A program made the position numbers and the translations under genes. Below, one piece after another: positions 9,019 to 17,203 of a stretch of 64,000 nt of DNA (the stretch's first letter is position 1; every line of letters starts with the position of its first letter). The notes below the pieces were generated by a model. That model was not told where the DNA came from. It searched no databases and saw only the letters and a program-made list of their open reading frames with translations. Source of the DNA: JAIBDK01 sp965261915 (lineage in GTDB: Bacteria; Pseudomonadota; Gammaproteobacteria; Arenicellales; Poriferihabitantaceae); NCBI GenBank assembly GCA_965261915.1, contig CBDHDW010000013.1:2976001-3040000 (forward strand), given 5' to 3'.

Positions 9019-9975
9019 TTATTGACTGATATCGACAGCCATTTTCGAGACCGGAGTCGCTGACTTAATCAAGCCTGAATCAACCAGAAAAGCTTCCATG
9101 CGCTGATACCGACCGAAATCCAGTGCGGCGGGACGAAGTGCAAAGCGGGGCAAGGTATCCCGCCAGGCACGTTTATTCAGCTCATCCTGCAATTCTTTCG
9201 CTGTCCCGGAAAACATTTCCCAACTCTCCTGCGGGTGGTTCACCATGAACTGTGTTGCTTTTTCAGTTGCCGCAATAAAGCGCGCTATTTTGTCCCTGAT
9301 CATGGGGTCATTCAACGAATCCTGATTGGCAACATAGATTAATTCATCATAGGCCGGCAGCCCTTCTTCTTCGAGGTAAAAACACCTTCCAGCCACACCT
9401 TCAATATCCATTTGGTTCAATTCAAAGTTTCTAAAGGCGCCGATAACCGCGTCAACCTGTTTGGACATAAGTGAAGGCGACAAGGACCAGTTGACGTTAA
9501 CAAGCTCGATATCTGAGAACACCAGACCATGCGGTTTTAAAATTGCGCTCAACAGCGCTTCCTCTACACCGGCAACCGAGAAACCGACTTTACGGCCTTT
9601 CAAATCAGCAATGCTTTTAACCGGGCCATCTTCCAGCACGAGCAAACAGTTTAACGGTGTCGCCACCAATGTTCCCACGCGTACCAACGGCAAACCTTCG
9701 GCTACCTGCAGATGCAATTGAGGTTGGTAGGACACAGCCAGGTCTGCTTTGCCTGCGGCAACCAGTTTTGGCGGATCCGCCGGATCCGCCGGTGGAATCA
9801 CTTCAACCTCAAGTCCAACTTCGGTGAAGTAACCTTTTTCCTGGGCAATGATTATTGGCCCATGATCCGGGTTCACGAACCAGTCCAGAATCAGGCTCAA
9901 CTTATCAGCCGACCACGCCGAATGAGAGGCCGTGAGTACAAAGGAGAAAATTAGCAGGGAAATTGATTTTTTCAT
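9019..9975 (-). CDS. thiY: Periplasmic pyrimidine-precursor binding protein (ThiY/NMT1 family)
   Basis: The protein has 318 residues with a signal peptide (MKKSISLLIFSFVLTASHSAWSA, cleavage after about residue 22). The NMT1/THI5 motif ILDWFVNPDHGPIIIAQEKGYF follows, then the SBP segments KGRKVGFSVAG and DAVIGAFRNFE. It delivers formylaminopyrimidine-type compounds to ThiXZ. The yeast THI5 active-site cysteine cluster is absent, so this is a binding protein rather than an HMP synthase. It precedes tenA by 8 bp. Confidence 0.9.
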   Translation of the reverse strand: MKKSISLLIFSFVLTASHSAWSADKLSLILDWFVNPDHGPIIIAQEKGYFTEVGLEVEVIPPADPADPPKLVAAGKADLAVSYQPQLHLQVAEGLPLVRVGTLVATPLNCLLVLEDGPVKSIADLKGRKVGFSVAGVEEALLSAILKPHGLVFSDIELVNVNWSLSPSLMSKQVDAVIGAFRNFELNQMDIEGVAGRCFYLEEEGLPAYDELIYVANQDSLNDPMIRDKIARFIAATEKATQFMVNHPQESWEMFSGTAKELQDELNKRAWRDTLPRFALRPAALDFGRYQRMEAFLVDSGLIKSATPVSKMAVDISQ

Positions 9976-10011
9976 TGTTTCAATTATTGATTAAGTCAGA
10001 AATAGTTAACG

Positions 10012-10668
10012 TTACGAATCGGATCGATTCGTAACACGATAAGATTCCGTCAAGGAAAGCCAGTCACGGACTTGCTGTTCAGGATTCGGCTTCAGGGTGA
10101 TATCGGTTACCATCGCCACACTGTCTGCTCCGGCGTTCAGCACACCTTGCGCACGCTGAAGATTGATACCGCCAATACCGACTAGAGGCAGCTCCCCAAT
10201 AGATGTTTTCCATTGCGAAACCCGTTCCAATCCCTGCGGCTGCCAGGGCATTTTTTTCAGCATCGTTGGGTAGACCGGACCCAGCGCAATGTAATCTGGA
10301 GACAGCGACAACGCCCGAGCCAGTTCTGCTTCACTATGCGTACTGATTCCAAATTTAATCTTCGCATTCCTGATCGCATTAATATCCGCAGTGTCCAAAT
10401 CTTCCTGCCCAAGATGCACGTAACCGCAGCCGGTCTCAATCGCCAATTGCCAGTAATCATTGATAATCAACTGACACTGATGTGCATCACATATTGCCTG
10501 ACTCCGATTGATTTCTTCACGAACAACCTCGCCAGATACACCCTTGACTCGCAGTTGTACCCGCTTAATGCCCAACGGCACCAATCTTTCCAGCCAATTG
10601 CTGTTATCCAGCACCGGATAAAACGGATCAAGCGACGAATTGGGAATTTGATCGGCCATCGCTTTCAA
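10012..10668 (-). CDS. thiE: Thiamine-phosphate synthase
   Basis: ThiE joins HMP-PP and thiazole phosphate to make thiamine phosphate. The 218-residue TIM barrel shows GYVHLGQEDLD, FGISTHSEAEL, the diphosphate-site GPVYPT and the C-terminal VGIGGINLQRA. The usual VQLRDK/E motif reads VQLRVKG here, a substitution at a normally acidic position. The gene starts 4 nt inside thiG. A second ATG three codons in (10659) is also possible. Confidence 0.9.
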   Translation of the reverse strand: MKAMADQIPNSSLDPFYPVLDNSNWLERLVPLGIKRVQLRVKGVSGEVVREEINRSQAICDAHQCQLIINDYWQLAIETGCGYVHLGQEDLDTADINAIRNAKIKFGISTHSEAELARALSLSPDYIALGPVYPTMLKKMPWQPQGLERVSQWKTSIGELPLVGIGGINLQRAQGVLNAGADSVAMVTDITLKPNPEQQVRDWLSLTESYRVTNRSDS

Positions 10669-11435
10669 TCCAGAAACGCCTTGCCGATGACCGGTGTCGA
10701 CGGCTGCGCCATATCACTCGGCTCAATTGGCGTCGCCGCAAAGGCCGCCCGACCCGCTTTCACGGCAGCACTAAACGCACACGCCATCGCAATGGGATCA
10801 CCTGCACGGGCAACAGCGGTATTCAATAGCACCGCGTCACAGCCCAACTCCATTGCATGGGCTGCATGAGACGGCAAGCCGATTCCAGCATCGACAACAA
10901 TGGGAATATCCGGATAGTGGGCGCGCAGAGTGCGTAATCCGAATTTATTGTTCAAGCCCTGACCGGAACCAATGGGCGAACCCCAGGGCATCAATACACG
11001 ACATCCTGCTTCAACCAGTTTGTCTGCCAGAATCAAATCTTCTGTCATATAAGGAAAAACAGCAAATCCATCTTCACAAAGAATCCTGGCTGCTTCAACC
11101 AAACCAAATGGATCGGGTTGAATGGTATCCCGATTACCAACTACTTCGAGTTTGATCCAGGGTGTTTGAAAAACTTCACGCGCCATCTGCGCCGTGGTTA
11201 CCGCCTCCTTTACGGAGTAACATCCTGCTGTATTCGGCAAAACCCGAACACCCAGATCTTTGATCCGTTGCCAGAATGCATCCCCCGCTCCACTATTGCC
11301 TGCTTCACGTCGAAGCGAAACGGTCACGATTTCCACTTTTGAGCGTTCAATCACTTCGCTCAAAATTGCTGGCGACGGATAGCGGGCGGTTCCCAAAAAC
11401 AAACGATTAGCAATTTCAACGTCGTAAAAATTCAT
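10665..11435 (-). CDS. thiG: Thiazole synthase
   Basis: ThiG forms the thiazole phosphate from deoxyxylulose phosphate, dehydroglycine and sulfur on ThiS. The protein has 256 residues. Lys95 in PWIKLEVVGN is the Schiff-base lysine. LLNTAVARAGDPIAMA and PWGSPIGSGQG form the phosphate site. It overlaps thiE by 4 nt and follows thiS by 18 bp. Confidence 0.95.
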   Translation of the reverse strand: MNFYDVEIANRLFLGTARYPSPAILSEVIERSKVEIVTVSLRREAGNSGAGDAFWQRIKDLGVRVLPNTAGCYSVKEAVTTAQMAREVFQTPWIKLEVVGNRDTIQPDPFGLVEAARILCEDGFAVFPYMTEDLILADKLVEAGCRVLMPWGSPIGSGQGLNNKFGLRTLRAHYPDIPIVVDAGIGLPSHAAHAMELGCDAVLLNTAVARAGDPIAMACAFSAAVKAGRAAFAATPIEPSDMAQPSTPVIGKAFLD

Positions 11436-11453
11436 AGCCTGCCTCTACTGGTT

Positions 11454-11651
11454 TCAGCCTCCTTCAATTGGCGACACAACTTCAATATTGTCGCCTTCAA
11501 CCACTTTCGTATCCAGCCGAAGATGTCGGTGGACAAACTCACCGTTCAACGCTGTGGCAATGGCTTTGGATGGATACCCGCATTCCTCCAGCAAATCTTG
11601 CAGCGTTGTCGCCTGAACACGCTTTGTCTCTCCATTCACCACTACGCGCAC
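11454..11651 (-). CDS. thiS: Sulfur carrier protein
   Basis: This is a 65-residue ubiquitin-fold carrier ending in the required Gly-Gly (VVSPIEGG), which is adenylated and thiocarboxylated before handing sulfur to ThiG. The MRVVVNGE start and LNGEFVHRH core are typical. It overlaps the thiO stop by 10 nt. No thiF is in this operon, so activation must use a ThiF or MoeB elsewhere. Confidence 0.93.
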   Translation of the reverse strand: MRVVVNGETKRVQATTLQDLLEECGYPSKAIATALNGEFVHRHLRLDTKVVEGDNIEVVSPIEGG

Positions 11652-12640
11652 AGTGCTATCTCCTGAAAAGCCTGATCAGAGGACAACGCATCCGCAACCC
11701 GAATCGCCATTGCCGGACCCAGTAAAAAGCCGTGACGAAACAGGCCATTGATATAAATCACGTTACCTTCACGATGTAATTTGGGTAAGTTATCATTAAA
11801 TGCCGGGCGCACATCAACCCCAACCTCGACAACCTCCGCTTCACCAAAACGATTATTCAACGCATAGGCTGAACTGAGCAACTCAAGCATGGATAAAGCG
11901 GTAATACGATTACGCTCCTGATTTTCAATCATTGTCGCGCCGACCATAAACTCACCATGGTTTCGCGGTACGACATAGAGAGGATAACGCGGATGCAATA
12001 AACGTACCGGTCGGCTCAATGTAATATCAGCACTTCTTAAAATCAGCATTTCACCCTTAACCCCTCGCAACTCCGGCAGCAACGACTGCGCAGCGAAACC
12101 ACGGCAATCAATCACAATTTCTGAATTTAATTGTGATGCGTCTACCGATTCTCCAAACCGAATTTCTCCGCCCTGCTCTGTCACATAACGGTGAAGATCC
12201 ACAAGCGCATTCCGCGGATGGATATTGGCCTCATCTTTAAAAAACAATCCTTGTTGAAAACCGTTGTCCAGGTCCGCTTCAAGAGCTTCAATTTGCTGCG
12301 CATCAAGCCATTCGTAATTTTGGGTTAATTTGGAAAAACGCCGCAGTTCATTCTGATCTCGCTGGTTGGATAACACCAGACTGCCATTACACTGAACATC
12401 CGTAAATTGCTGCCACCAGGTTTTTGCCAACACCCCCAGCTCAACCACCTCAGACTCAGCAGATTCTTTTTCACACCACGGTGCCAGCATTCCACCAGCG
12501 TACCAGGAGCAGGATTGCGCGCCCAACGAATCGCCGCGTTCAAATACGATCACATTGTTGCCGCGTTTCAACAGCTCGCAGGCACAGGTCAATCCGGCAA
12601 CACCCGCGCCAATAATCGAAATGTCACCAGATTGACTCAA
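11642..12640 (-). CDS. thiO: Glycine oxidase (FAD)
   Basis: ThiO oxidises glycine to the dehydroglycine used by ThiG and uses oxygen, so this organism makes thiazole aerobically rather than with ThiH. The protein has 332 residues. The FAD-binding IIGAGVAGLTCACEL lies at the N-terminus, SWYAGGMLAPWCEKE is characteristic of the ThiO family, and the C-terminal INGLFRHGFLLGPAMA is the second FAD contact. It lies 6 bp after thiD. Confidence 0.93.
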   Translation of the reverse strand: MSQSGDISIIGAGVAGLTCACELLKRGNNVIVFERGDSLGAQSCSWYAGGMLAPWCEKESAESEVVELGVLAKTWWQQFTDVQCNGSLVLSNQRDQNELRRFSKLTQNYEWLDAQQIEALEADLDNGFQQGLFFKDEANIHPRNALVDLHRYVTEQGGEIRFGESVDASQLNSEIVIDCRGFAAQSLLPELRGVKGEMLILRSADITLSRPVRLLHPRYPLYVVPRNHGEFMVGATMIENQERNRITALSMLELLSSAYALNNRFGEAEVVEVGVDVRPAFNDNLPKLHREGNVIYINGLFRHGFLLGPAMAIRVADALSSDQAFQEIALCA

Positions 12641-12646
12641 TACACA

Positions 12647-13474
12647 CTACCAGTGTTCATGAAAGTGATGCACCGGCCCATGACCCTGCCCTATTGATAA
12701 TTGATCAGCAGCCGCAATGGCCTGATGCAAATAACCATGCGCTTGTTCAACCGCATCAGCCAGGGTCAGACCTTTCGCCAACCCCGCCGCAATAGCGGAC
12801 GAAAGCGTACAACCCGTGCCATGGGTGTTTTGTGTATCCAGACGGTCTGCGACCCACCGATGCGGTTCATCGCCAGCAGAAACCAATACATCAACACATT
12901 GATCTCCACGACCGTGGCCGCCTTTCATTAGAACTGCCGAAGCCCCCATTGCCAGCAGCAACTCGGCTTGTTGAATCATCTGCGCTTCATTAACCGCCAC
13001 CGGACAATCCAGCAACACCCCGGCTTCAGGCAGGTTCGGCGTCAGTAATGCTGCCCTCGGCAGCAGCGTGGTTTTAAGGCATTGAATCGCATTATCCTGA
13101 AGCAATTTATCCCCTGATTTTGCAACCATTACCGGATCAAGTACCATGGGATTTTCATAGCTATGCAAGCTCTCTGTGACAGCTTCAATTATTTCCGCCG
13201 TTGCCAGCATTCCGATTTTTATCGCATCCACTGAAATATCCATCAACACCGCATTAATCTGTGCCTGAATGACATCAACGGGTATGCCGTGCACCGCAGT
13301 TACTGCCTGAGTATTCTGCGCCGTAACCGCAGTAACGACCGAAGCACCATATACCCCAAGCGCCGAAAAAGCTTTGAGATCAGCCTGAATTCCTGCGCCG
13401 CCGCCGCTATCTGAACCCGCAATGGTCAAAGCCACCGGCGCCCGCGACAATGATTCGCCTGACAAACTGTTCAT
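12647..13474 (-). CDS. thiD: Hydroxymethylpyrimidine / phosphomethylpyrimidine kinase
   Basis: ThiD phosphorylates HMP and HMP-P to HMP-PP. The 275-residue ribokinase-fold protein shows LTIAGSDSGGGAGIQADLKA at the N-terminus, VLDPVMVAKSGD in the middle, and the anion hole NTHGTGCTLSSAIAA with the catalytic Asp region. It is the first gene of the operon. Its ATG lies about 75 nt downstream of the TPP riboswitch. Confidence 0.95.
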   Translation of the reverse strand: MNSLSGESLSRAPVALTIAGSDSGGGAGIQADLKAFSALGVYGASVVTAVTAQNTQAVTAVHGIPVDVIQAQINAVLMDISVDAIKIGMLATAEIIEAVTESLHSYENPMVLDPVMVAKSGDKLLQDNAIQCLKTTLLPRAALLTPNLPEAGVLLDCPVAVNEAQMIQQAELLLAMGASAVLMKGGHGRGDQCVDVLVSAGDEPHRWVADRLDTQNTHGTGCTLSSAIAAGLAKGLTLADAVEQAHGYLHQAIAAADQLSIGQGHGPVHHFHEHW

Positions 13475-13500
13475 GGTTTTCTGAATAATTTACTGGTCAT

Positions 13501-13526
13501 AAAAAGCGCTCGTCGTTGCGACGAAG
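13501..13526 (-). terminator. Candidate riboswitch expression-platform hairpin
   Basis: On the minus strand, TCGTCG-CAA-CGACGA forms a 6-bp stem followed by GCGC and five T residues, between the TPP aptamer and the thiD start. It could be the attenuator that stops transcription when TPP is bound. The GCGC between stem and T run makes it less than ideal. Confidence 0.5.
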
Positions 13527-13550
13527 AAACCAGTAAGGGTGAATGCTGTA

Positions 13551-13641
13551 CCGTTTCCTTCGCCGGAATTACCCGGAGCAGGTACGATGGGTTAGCAAAT
13601 GCTTCTCAGCCAAAGATAGTTCAATCCTGGCACCCCAACGG
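13551..13641 (-). ncRNA. TPP riboswitch (THI element)
   Basis: Read on the minus strand from 13641, the closing stem CCGTTGGGGTGCC is followed by GGCTGAGAAGC, then ACCC, ACCTGCTCCGGGTAAT and CCGGCGAAGGAAACGG. These are the conserved CUGAGA and pyrophosphate-sensor blocks of the TPP aptamer in the right order. CCGTT at 13641-13637 pairs with AACGG at 13555-13551. It lies just upstream of thiD and should shut the whole thi operon down when TPP is plentiful. Confidence 0.95.
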
Positions 13642-13824
13642 TAAAGCAAGGTTATCAAGGCATGTGCCGATAAGCAAGATAAAATCCAAACTGGCCAGGC
13701 AATTAATAGATGACATGAGGCCGAATTGACTCAAAATAGGGAATGTGACAAAACTGAACTTATTCAAGATTACCTGTCTAACCATTCTCTTAATAAATTT
13801 ATATATTGACCTCTGGAGGTTAAG

Positions 13825-14484
13825 ATGTCGTTACGAATAAATGATCAGGCACCCAATTTTCAAGCCGAAACCACTCAAGGAAAAATTGATTTTCATGAAT
13901 GGATTGGTGATGGCTGGGCTGTTTTGTTCTCACACCCTAAGGATTTCACCCCTGTTTGCACTACCGAACTGGGCTATATGGCTAAAATTCAACCCGAATT
14001 TGAAAAACGAAACAGCAAAATTATCGGTTTGAGCATTGACCCTATTGATGATCACCATAATTGGTTGAAAGACGTAGAAGAAGTTGGGAATACGACCGTC
14101 AACTACCCAATCATTGCTGATACAGACCTCAGTATTGCAAAGCTTTACAATATGTTCCCCGCTGATGAATCTGGCACAGCTAAAGGCCGTACCGCCATGA
14201 CAAACGCTACCGTACGATCTGTCTTTGTTGTTGCTCCAGATAAAAACATTAAACTCATGATCACCTATCCAATGACAACCGGTCGAAATTTTGATGAAAT
14301 TTTAAGAGTCATTGATTCAATGCAGCTAACCGCCAAACACAAGGTTGCAACGCCGGTTAATTGGAAGCAAGGCGAAGATGTGATTATTGTTCCTGCCGTT
14401 TCAAATGAAGATGCAGAAAAAATTTACCCCGATGGCTGGGAAACGGTTAAACCCTATTTACGTAAAGTAAAGCAACCCGGTTAA
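13825..14484 (+). CDS. 1-Cys peroxiredoxin (Prx6 type)
   Basis: The protein has 219 residues. The peroxidatic Cys45 in KDFTPVCTTELGYMAK is preceded by LFSHPKDF, as in the Prx6 group (SHPxDFTPVCTTE). The longer C-terminal domain (VNWKQGEDVIIVPAVSNEDA, then PYLRKVKQPG) is also a Prx6 feature, and no resolving Cys is present. It reduces hydrogen or organic peroxides in the cytosol. A strong ribosome site (tggaggt) precedes the ATG. It is divergent from the thi operon. Confidence 0.93.
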   Translation: MSLRINDQAPNFQAETTQGKIDFHEWIGDGWAVLFSHPKDFTPVCTTELGYMAKIQPEFEKRNSKIIGLSIDPIDDHHNWLKDVEEVGNTTVNYPIIADTDLSIAKLYNMFPADESGTAKGRTAMTNATVRSVFVVAPDKNIKLMITYPMTTGRNFDEILRVIDSMQLTAKHKVATPVNWKQGEDVIIVPAVSNEDAEKIYPDGWETVKPYLRKVKQPG

Positions 14485-14504
14485 TACTGCATAGCAAACA
14501 CTAA

Positions 14505-14537
14505 CAGGGGCACGTAAAAACGTGCCCCTGTCTATTT
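14505..14537 (+). terminator. Rho-independent terminator
   Basis: The 10-bp perfect stem CAGGGGCACG / CGTGCCCCTG with a TAAAAA loop is followed by TCTATTT. It ends the peroxiredoxin transcript, and on the other strand lies at the end of the minus-strand remnant. Confidence 0.85.
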
Positions 14538-14915
14538 AAATAAGTCCTTCAGGTACAATTCCCCGCAACTTCCAACCAGTGAAAATACAACGGTAAATGG
14601 ATTCGATACCGGGCAACCACACCCCGAAATATTCCACTTATACCGTTCAGCAGTCTCGTTATACTTCGCATCTTCCGAGGACAGAATGCCCGGGAAACCA
14701 GCTTCTCGACAATCAGCAGTACCGGTTACCGTAATCTGGATATTTGCATTTTCCGCAGGAATAGTCGCATATTCAACTTTATAATTTGAGCCTTTATAAA
14801 AAGCGCTGAATTGCGCGGCATCCCAAACGTAATCTGTACTGCAACCAGCGGTACTCGCATGAGCAGGACGAACCAGCTCAAACCTCAGGTTTTCCCAACG
14901 CCGTCTGAAGTATAC
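14532..14915 (-). pseudogene. C-terminal remnant of a cysteine-containing secreted-type protein
   Basis: On the minus strand a clean frame runs from a TGA at about 14918 to TAG at 14532. It contains HASTAGCSTDYVWDAAQ, ANIQITVTGTADCREAG, WNISGCGCPVSNPF and the end GELYLKDLFK. There is no start codon in the frame and no upstream continuation, because the MFS gene begins beyond it. The spaced cysteines suggest an exported, disulfide-bonded protein, such as a pilin-like or surface protein. It is a fragment and I do not recognise the family. Confidence 0.4.
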
Positions 14916-14952
14916 TCAGCGAAAATTGATCCGAATTTTGAGTTTATCGAAC

Positions 14953-16218
14953 ATGGCATCCGCAACCTCGCTTTCTTCAGCATTAAAGTCTTCCTGGGCA
15001 CTGCTTCTGGGGTTCGGGATCTTAATGCTGGGTGATGGCTTGCAAAACACACTGCTGGCGGTGCGAGCAGATCAGGAAGGTTATACCGCGACGACAACCG
15101 GTTTGATTATGTCATCTTTTTATCTCGGGTTTTTGTGCGGTTCGATCCTGACTCCCCGAATCATGGTAAAGGTGGGGCATATTCGCGTCTTTGCGGCGCT
15201 CGCGGCACTGGCATCCGCGGCTATTTTAATCCACGCCGTATTCGTCAATGTGCCGGTTTGGATTTCGCTCCGGCTGGTCAGCGGTTTCTGTTTTGCTGGA
15301 CTCTACGTCGTTGCCGAGAGCTGGTTAAATGAGCGTGCGACCAACGAAACACGGGGTAAGTTACTGTCGCTATACATGCTGGCAACCTACATGGGTGTCG
15401 GAATCGGCCAGCTGTTTTTAAATTTGGCTGACCCAAAAGATTTTCAGCTTTACATTTTGACCTCTGTATTAATTTCCATCGCTGTAGTCCCGTTGTTGTT
15501 ATCCGCGAGTGATTCGCCGAATTTTTCCGCGTCCGTCACCATTAAACTGAAAGAACTGTATAAGATTTCGCCGCTTGGGGTGGTCAGTATGTTTATGGAA
15601 GGCTTAACAACGGCGACTTTCTTTGCCCTCGGTCCACTATACGGACAACGCCTTGGATTAAGCATTGCAGAGACATCTTATTTTATGGCCGCGGCCGTCG
15701 CGGGTGTTGTTGTATTCCAGTGGCCCATTGGCGCAATCTCCGACCGATTTGACCGCCGAAAAATATTAACCATCGTCTCATTTTTGACAGCGGTGGCTGC
15801 CTATGCGTGTATCGCATTAAGCGGGGAATCCGTAGCAGTGCTCTTTCTTTCCATTGCCATTTTTGCGGGATTGGCGCTACCACTGTACTCGATCTGCATA
15901 GCCCATACCAATGACAACCTGGAACCTAATCAAATGATTGCGGCCAGTGGTACTTTGGTTTTGATCGGCGGGATTGGTGCCATCATCGGCCCGGCTACCG
16001 TTGCGTTCGCTATGGACAAATTCGGAAACAATGCCTTTTTCTGGTGCATGGGTGGTGCTCATCTGGCTACCACCCTATTTGCGATTTATCGAATGACCAA
16101 ACGATCTGCTACACCGCTTGAAAAGCAGGGTTCGGTTACACCAACGGGGATGCATGCAGCCAGTCCAGTATTTGAAAGTATCCAACAGCATGCACGAGAC
16201 GAATCTGACGGCTATTAA
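14953..16218 (+). CDS. MFS transporter (YcaD-like family)
   Basis: The protein has about 421 residues from ATG 14953 (MASATSLSSALKSSWALLLG); an upstream TTG in frame is less likely. About twelve hydrophobic segments are visible, with LMLGDGLQNTLLAVRADQEG in helix 1 and AESWLNERATNETRGKLLS in the loop after helix 4. Both resemble the YcaD/MFS_1 group of inner-membrane transporters. An internal repeat of the MFS motif A appears at GAISDRFDRRK. The substrate is unknown. Confidence 0.85.
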   Translation: MASATSLSSALKSSWALLLGFGILMLGDGLQNTLLAVRADQEGYTATTTGLIMSSFYLGFLCGSILTPRIMVKVGHIRVFAALAALASAAILIHAVFVNVPVWISLRLVSGFCFAGLYVVAESWLNERATNETRGKLLSLYMLATYMGVGIGQLFLNLADPKDFQLYILTSVLISIAVVPLLLSASDSPNFSASVTIKLKELYKISPLGVVSMFMEGLTTATFFALGPLYGQRLGLSIAETSYFMAAAVAGVVVFQWPIGAISDRFDRRKILTIVSFLTAVAAYACIALSGESVAVLFLSIAIFAGLALPLYSICIAHTNDNLEPNQMIAASGTLVLIGGIGAIIGPATVAFAMDKFGNNAFFWCMGGAHLATTLFAIYRMTKRSATPLEKQGSVTPTGMHAASPVFESIQQHARDESDGY

Positions 16219-16313
16219 ATCCTCAATTCCAGCGTGTAAAATACAACCCATGAGCAGCGGAAAGTCTCCAATCCAATCGCCTGTTTTTGGCAGTTTAAGC
16301 AACATTATGGCGA

Positions 16314-16706
16314 TGGCAGATGGTTGGTGGAGTCCTGTTCCTGTTATTGAGAATACATTGGTCATAAACCTTGGTGAAATGCTTCAGGCGATGACCGGAA
16401 ATGACTACATTGCGACAGCTCACCGGGTTAAAACAAATCAGCAACGATTTTCTCTGGGTTATTTTCATGGGCCATCACTGGAAACTTCCATTGAACGCAT
16501 TCCACTACCGCGGAAGTATACGGATGCGGTTGCCGCTAGTCCCAGACATTGCAGCGTCGGATTTATGGCCCAATCAAGCAAACGGAATCTGGCGTTGGTG
16601 ATATACAGGGGTCTCAGAATGGGTCTACCTTTGGGGAGCAATTGTGGAACTATTTCTGCCGCAGCCATCCTGATAATGTTAAGTTGTACTATCCTGGCTT
16701 AGGGGA
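16314..16706 (+). pseudogene. 2-oxoglutarate/Fe(II) oxygenase (isopenicillin-N-synthase-like), C-terminal remnant
   Basis: The frame reads ADGWWSPVPVIENTLVINLGE, MLQAMTGNDYIATAHRV and QQRFSLGYFHGP. This matches the C-terminal half of IPNS-like oxygenases: W-x-x-V-P-x-x-P-x-x-x-V-x-N-x-G-D, the T-x-HRV iron ligand and R-x-S-x-x-x-F. A later segment (EQLWNYFCRSHPDNVKLYYPG) continues in another frame, so a frameshift lies near 16560-16600. The N-terminal half with the first His/Asp ligands is missing. Confidence 0.6.
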
Positions 16707-16763
16707 ATAATTGCGCCGCTAATGCGCAATACCGAACCAGTGACAGAATGAGTAACCGAATCA

Positions 16764-16892
16764 ATGATTGGAATCTGGACAGGTCAAATTCTACATTTCA
16801 CCTGCCTGATAACGCTGCCGGTTCTGGTCTACCTGGGATGGGAATATCTGGGCGAGCCGGTTCCCTATGTGAGGACGCTGGTTGCGCTATAG
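16764..16892 (+). other. Short hydrophobic reading frame (42 codons)
   Basis: ATG at 16764 opens a frame with the hydrophobic core LHFTCLITLPVLVYLGWEYL, ending at TAG 16890-16892 just where a repeat hairpin begins. It could be a fragment of a membrane protein or a chance frame. No ribosome site is obvious. Confidence 0.2.
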
Positions 16893-16934
16893 CAGTCTTT
16901 CCTGCGAAAGAGACTGTGCAAAAACCCAACAGTC

Positions 16935-16993
16935 GTCGTTCCTGCACCGCCCCCGTCGTTCCTGCACCGCTCCCGTCGTTCCTGCACCGCCCC
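16935..16993. repeat. Three tandem 20-bp units
   Basis: GTCGTTCCTGCACCGCCCCC and two near copies lie end to end (16935, 16955, 16975). They are followed by the full hairpin at 16994. The unit resembles the left arm of that hairpin (GTCATTCCTGC), so the array looks like an expansion of half a repeat. Confidence 0.7.
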
Positions 16994-17020
16994 GTCATTC
17001 CTGCGAAAGCAGGAATCCAG
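16994..17020. repeat. Intact REP-like hairpin inside the MITE
   Basis: GTCATTCCTGC-GAAA-GCAGGAATCCAG is a perfect stem with a GAAA loop. It is the same sequence that serves as insertion site for the element around it. Confidence 0.8.
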
Positions 17021-17203
17021 TAAAACAGCCAAACCCGCAAGGGTTTTCCACCTGTAATGCGATTTAGTGGGATTTCTTGCACAGTCTCGAAAGCAGGAAT
17101 CCAGCCAAATATTCTTTTCAAAACCTAACCATCATTTTCAATTGTCAATCCTCAATTATTGGTTACAATAAAACACATATTTACCACCCATAACGAGAAA
17201 GCT

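Larger units (their letters stand above)
16910..17088. mobile_element. 179-bp MITE-like element with IS1182-type ends, inserted in a repeat hairpin
   Basis: The left end GAGACTGTGCAAAAA (16910) and right end TTGCACAGTCTC (to 17088) are inverted copies of the ends of the IS1182-family elements in this window. The element is flanked by GAAA on both sides (16906-16909 and 17089-17092). Removing it with one GAAA restores the hairpin TTTCCTGC-GAAA-GCAGGAAT. It codes for nothing, so it would depend on the IS1182 transposase. It contains three 20-bp tandem units and one intact repeat hairpin. Confidence 0.8.

Noticed and set aside
9019..9975. THI5-type HMP synthase
   Set aside because: It has a signal peptide and lacks the active-site cysteine cluster, so it is the ThiY-type binding protein.
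16935..17020. Short tandem repeats suggestive of a CRISPR array
   Set aside because: Units are 20 bp and adjoin directly, with no unique spacers and no cas genes; they are expansions of a hairpin arm.
16798..17121. Minus-strand frame with WIPAFAGMT
   Set aside because: It is a translation of the REP-like hairpins and the MITE; the same peptide appears wherever the repeat occurs.
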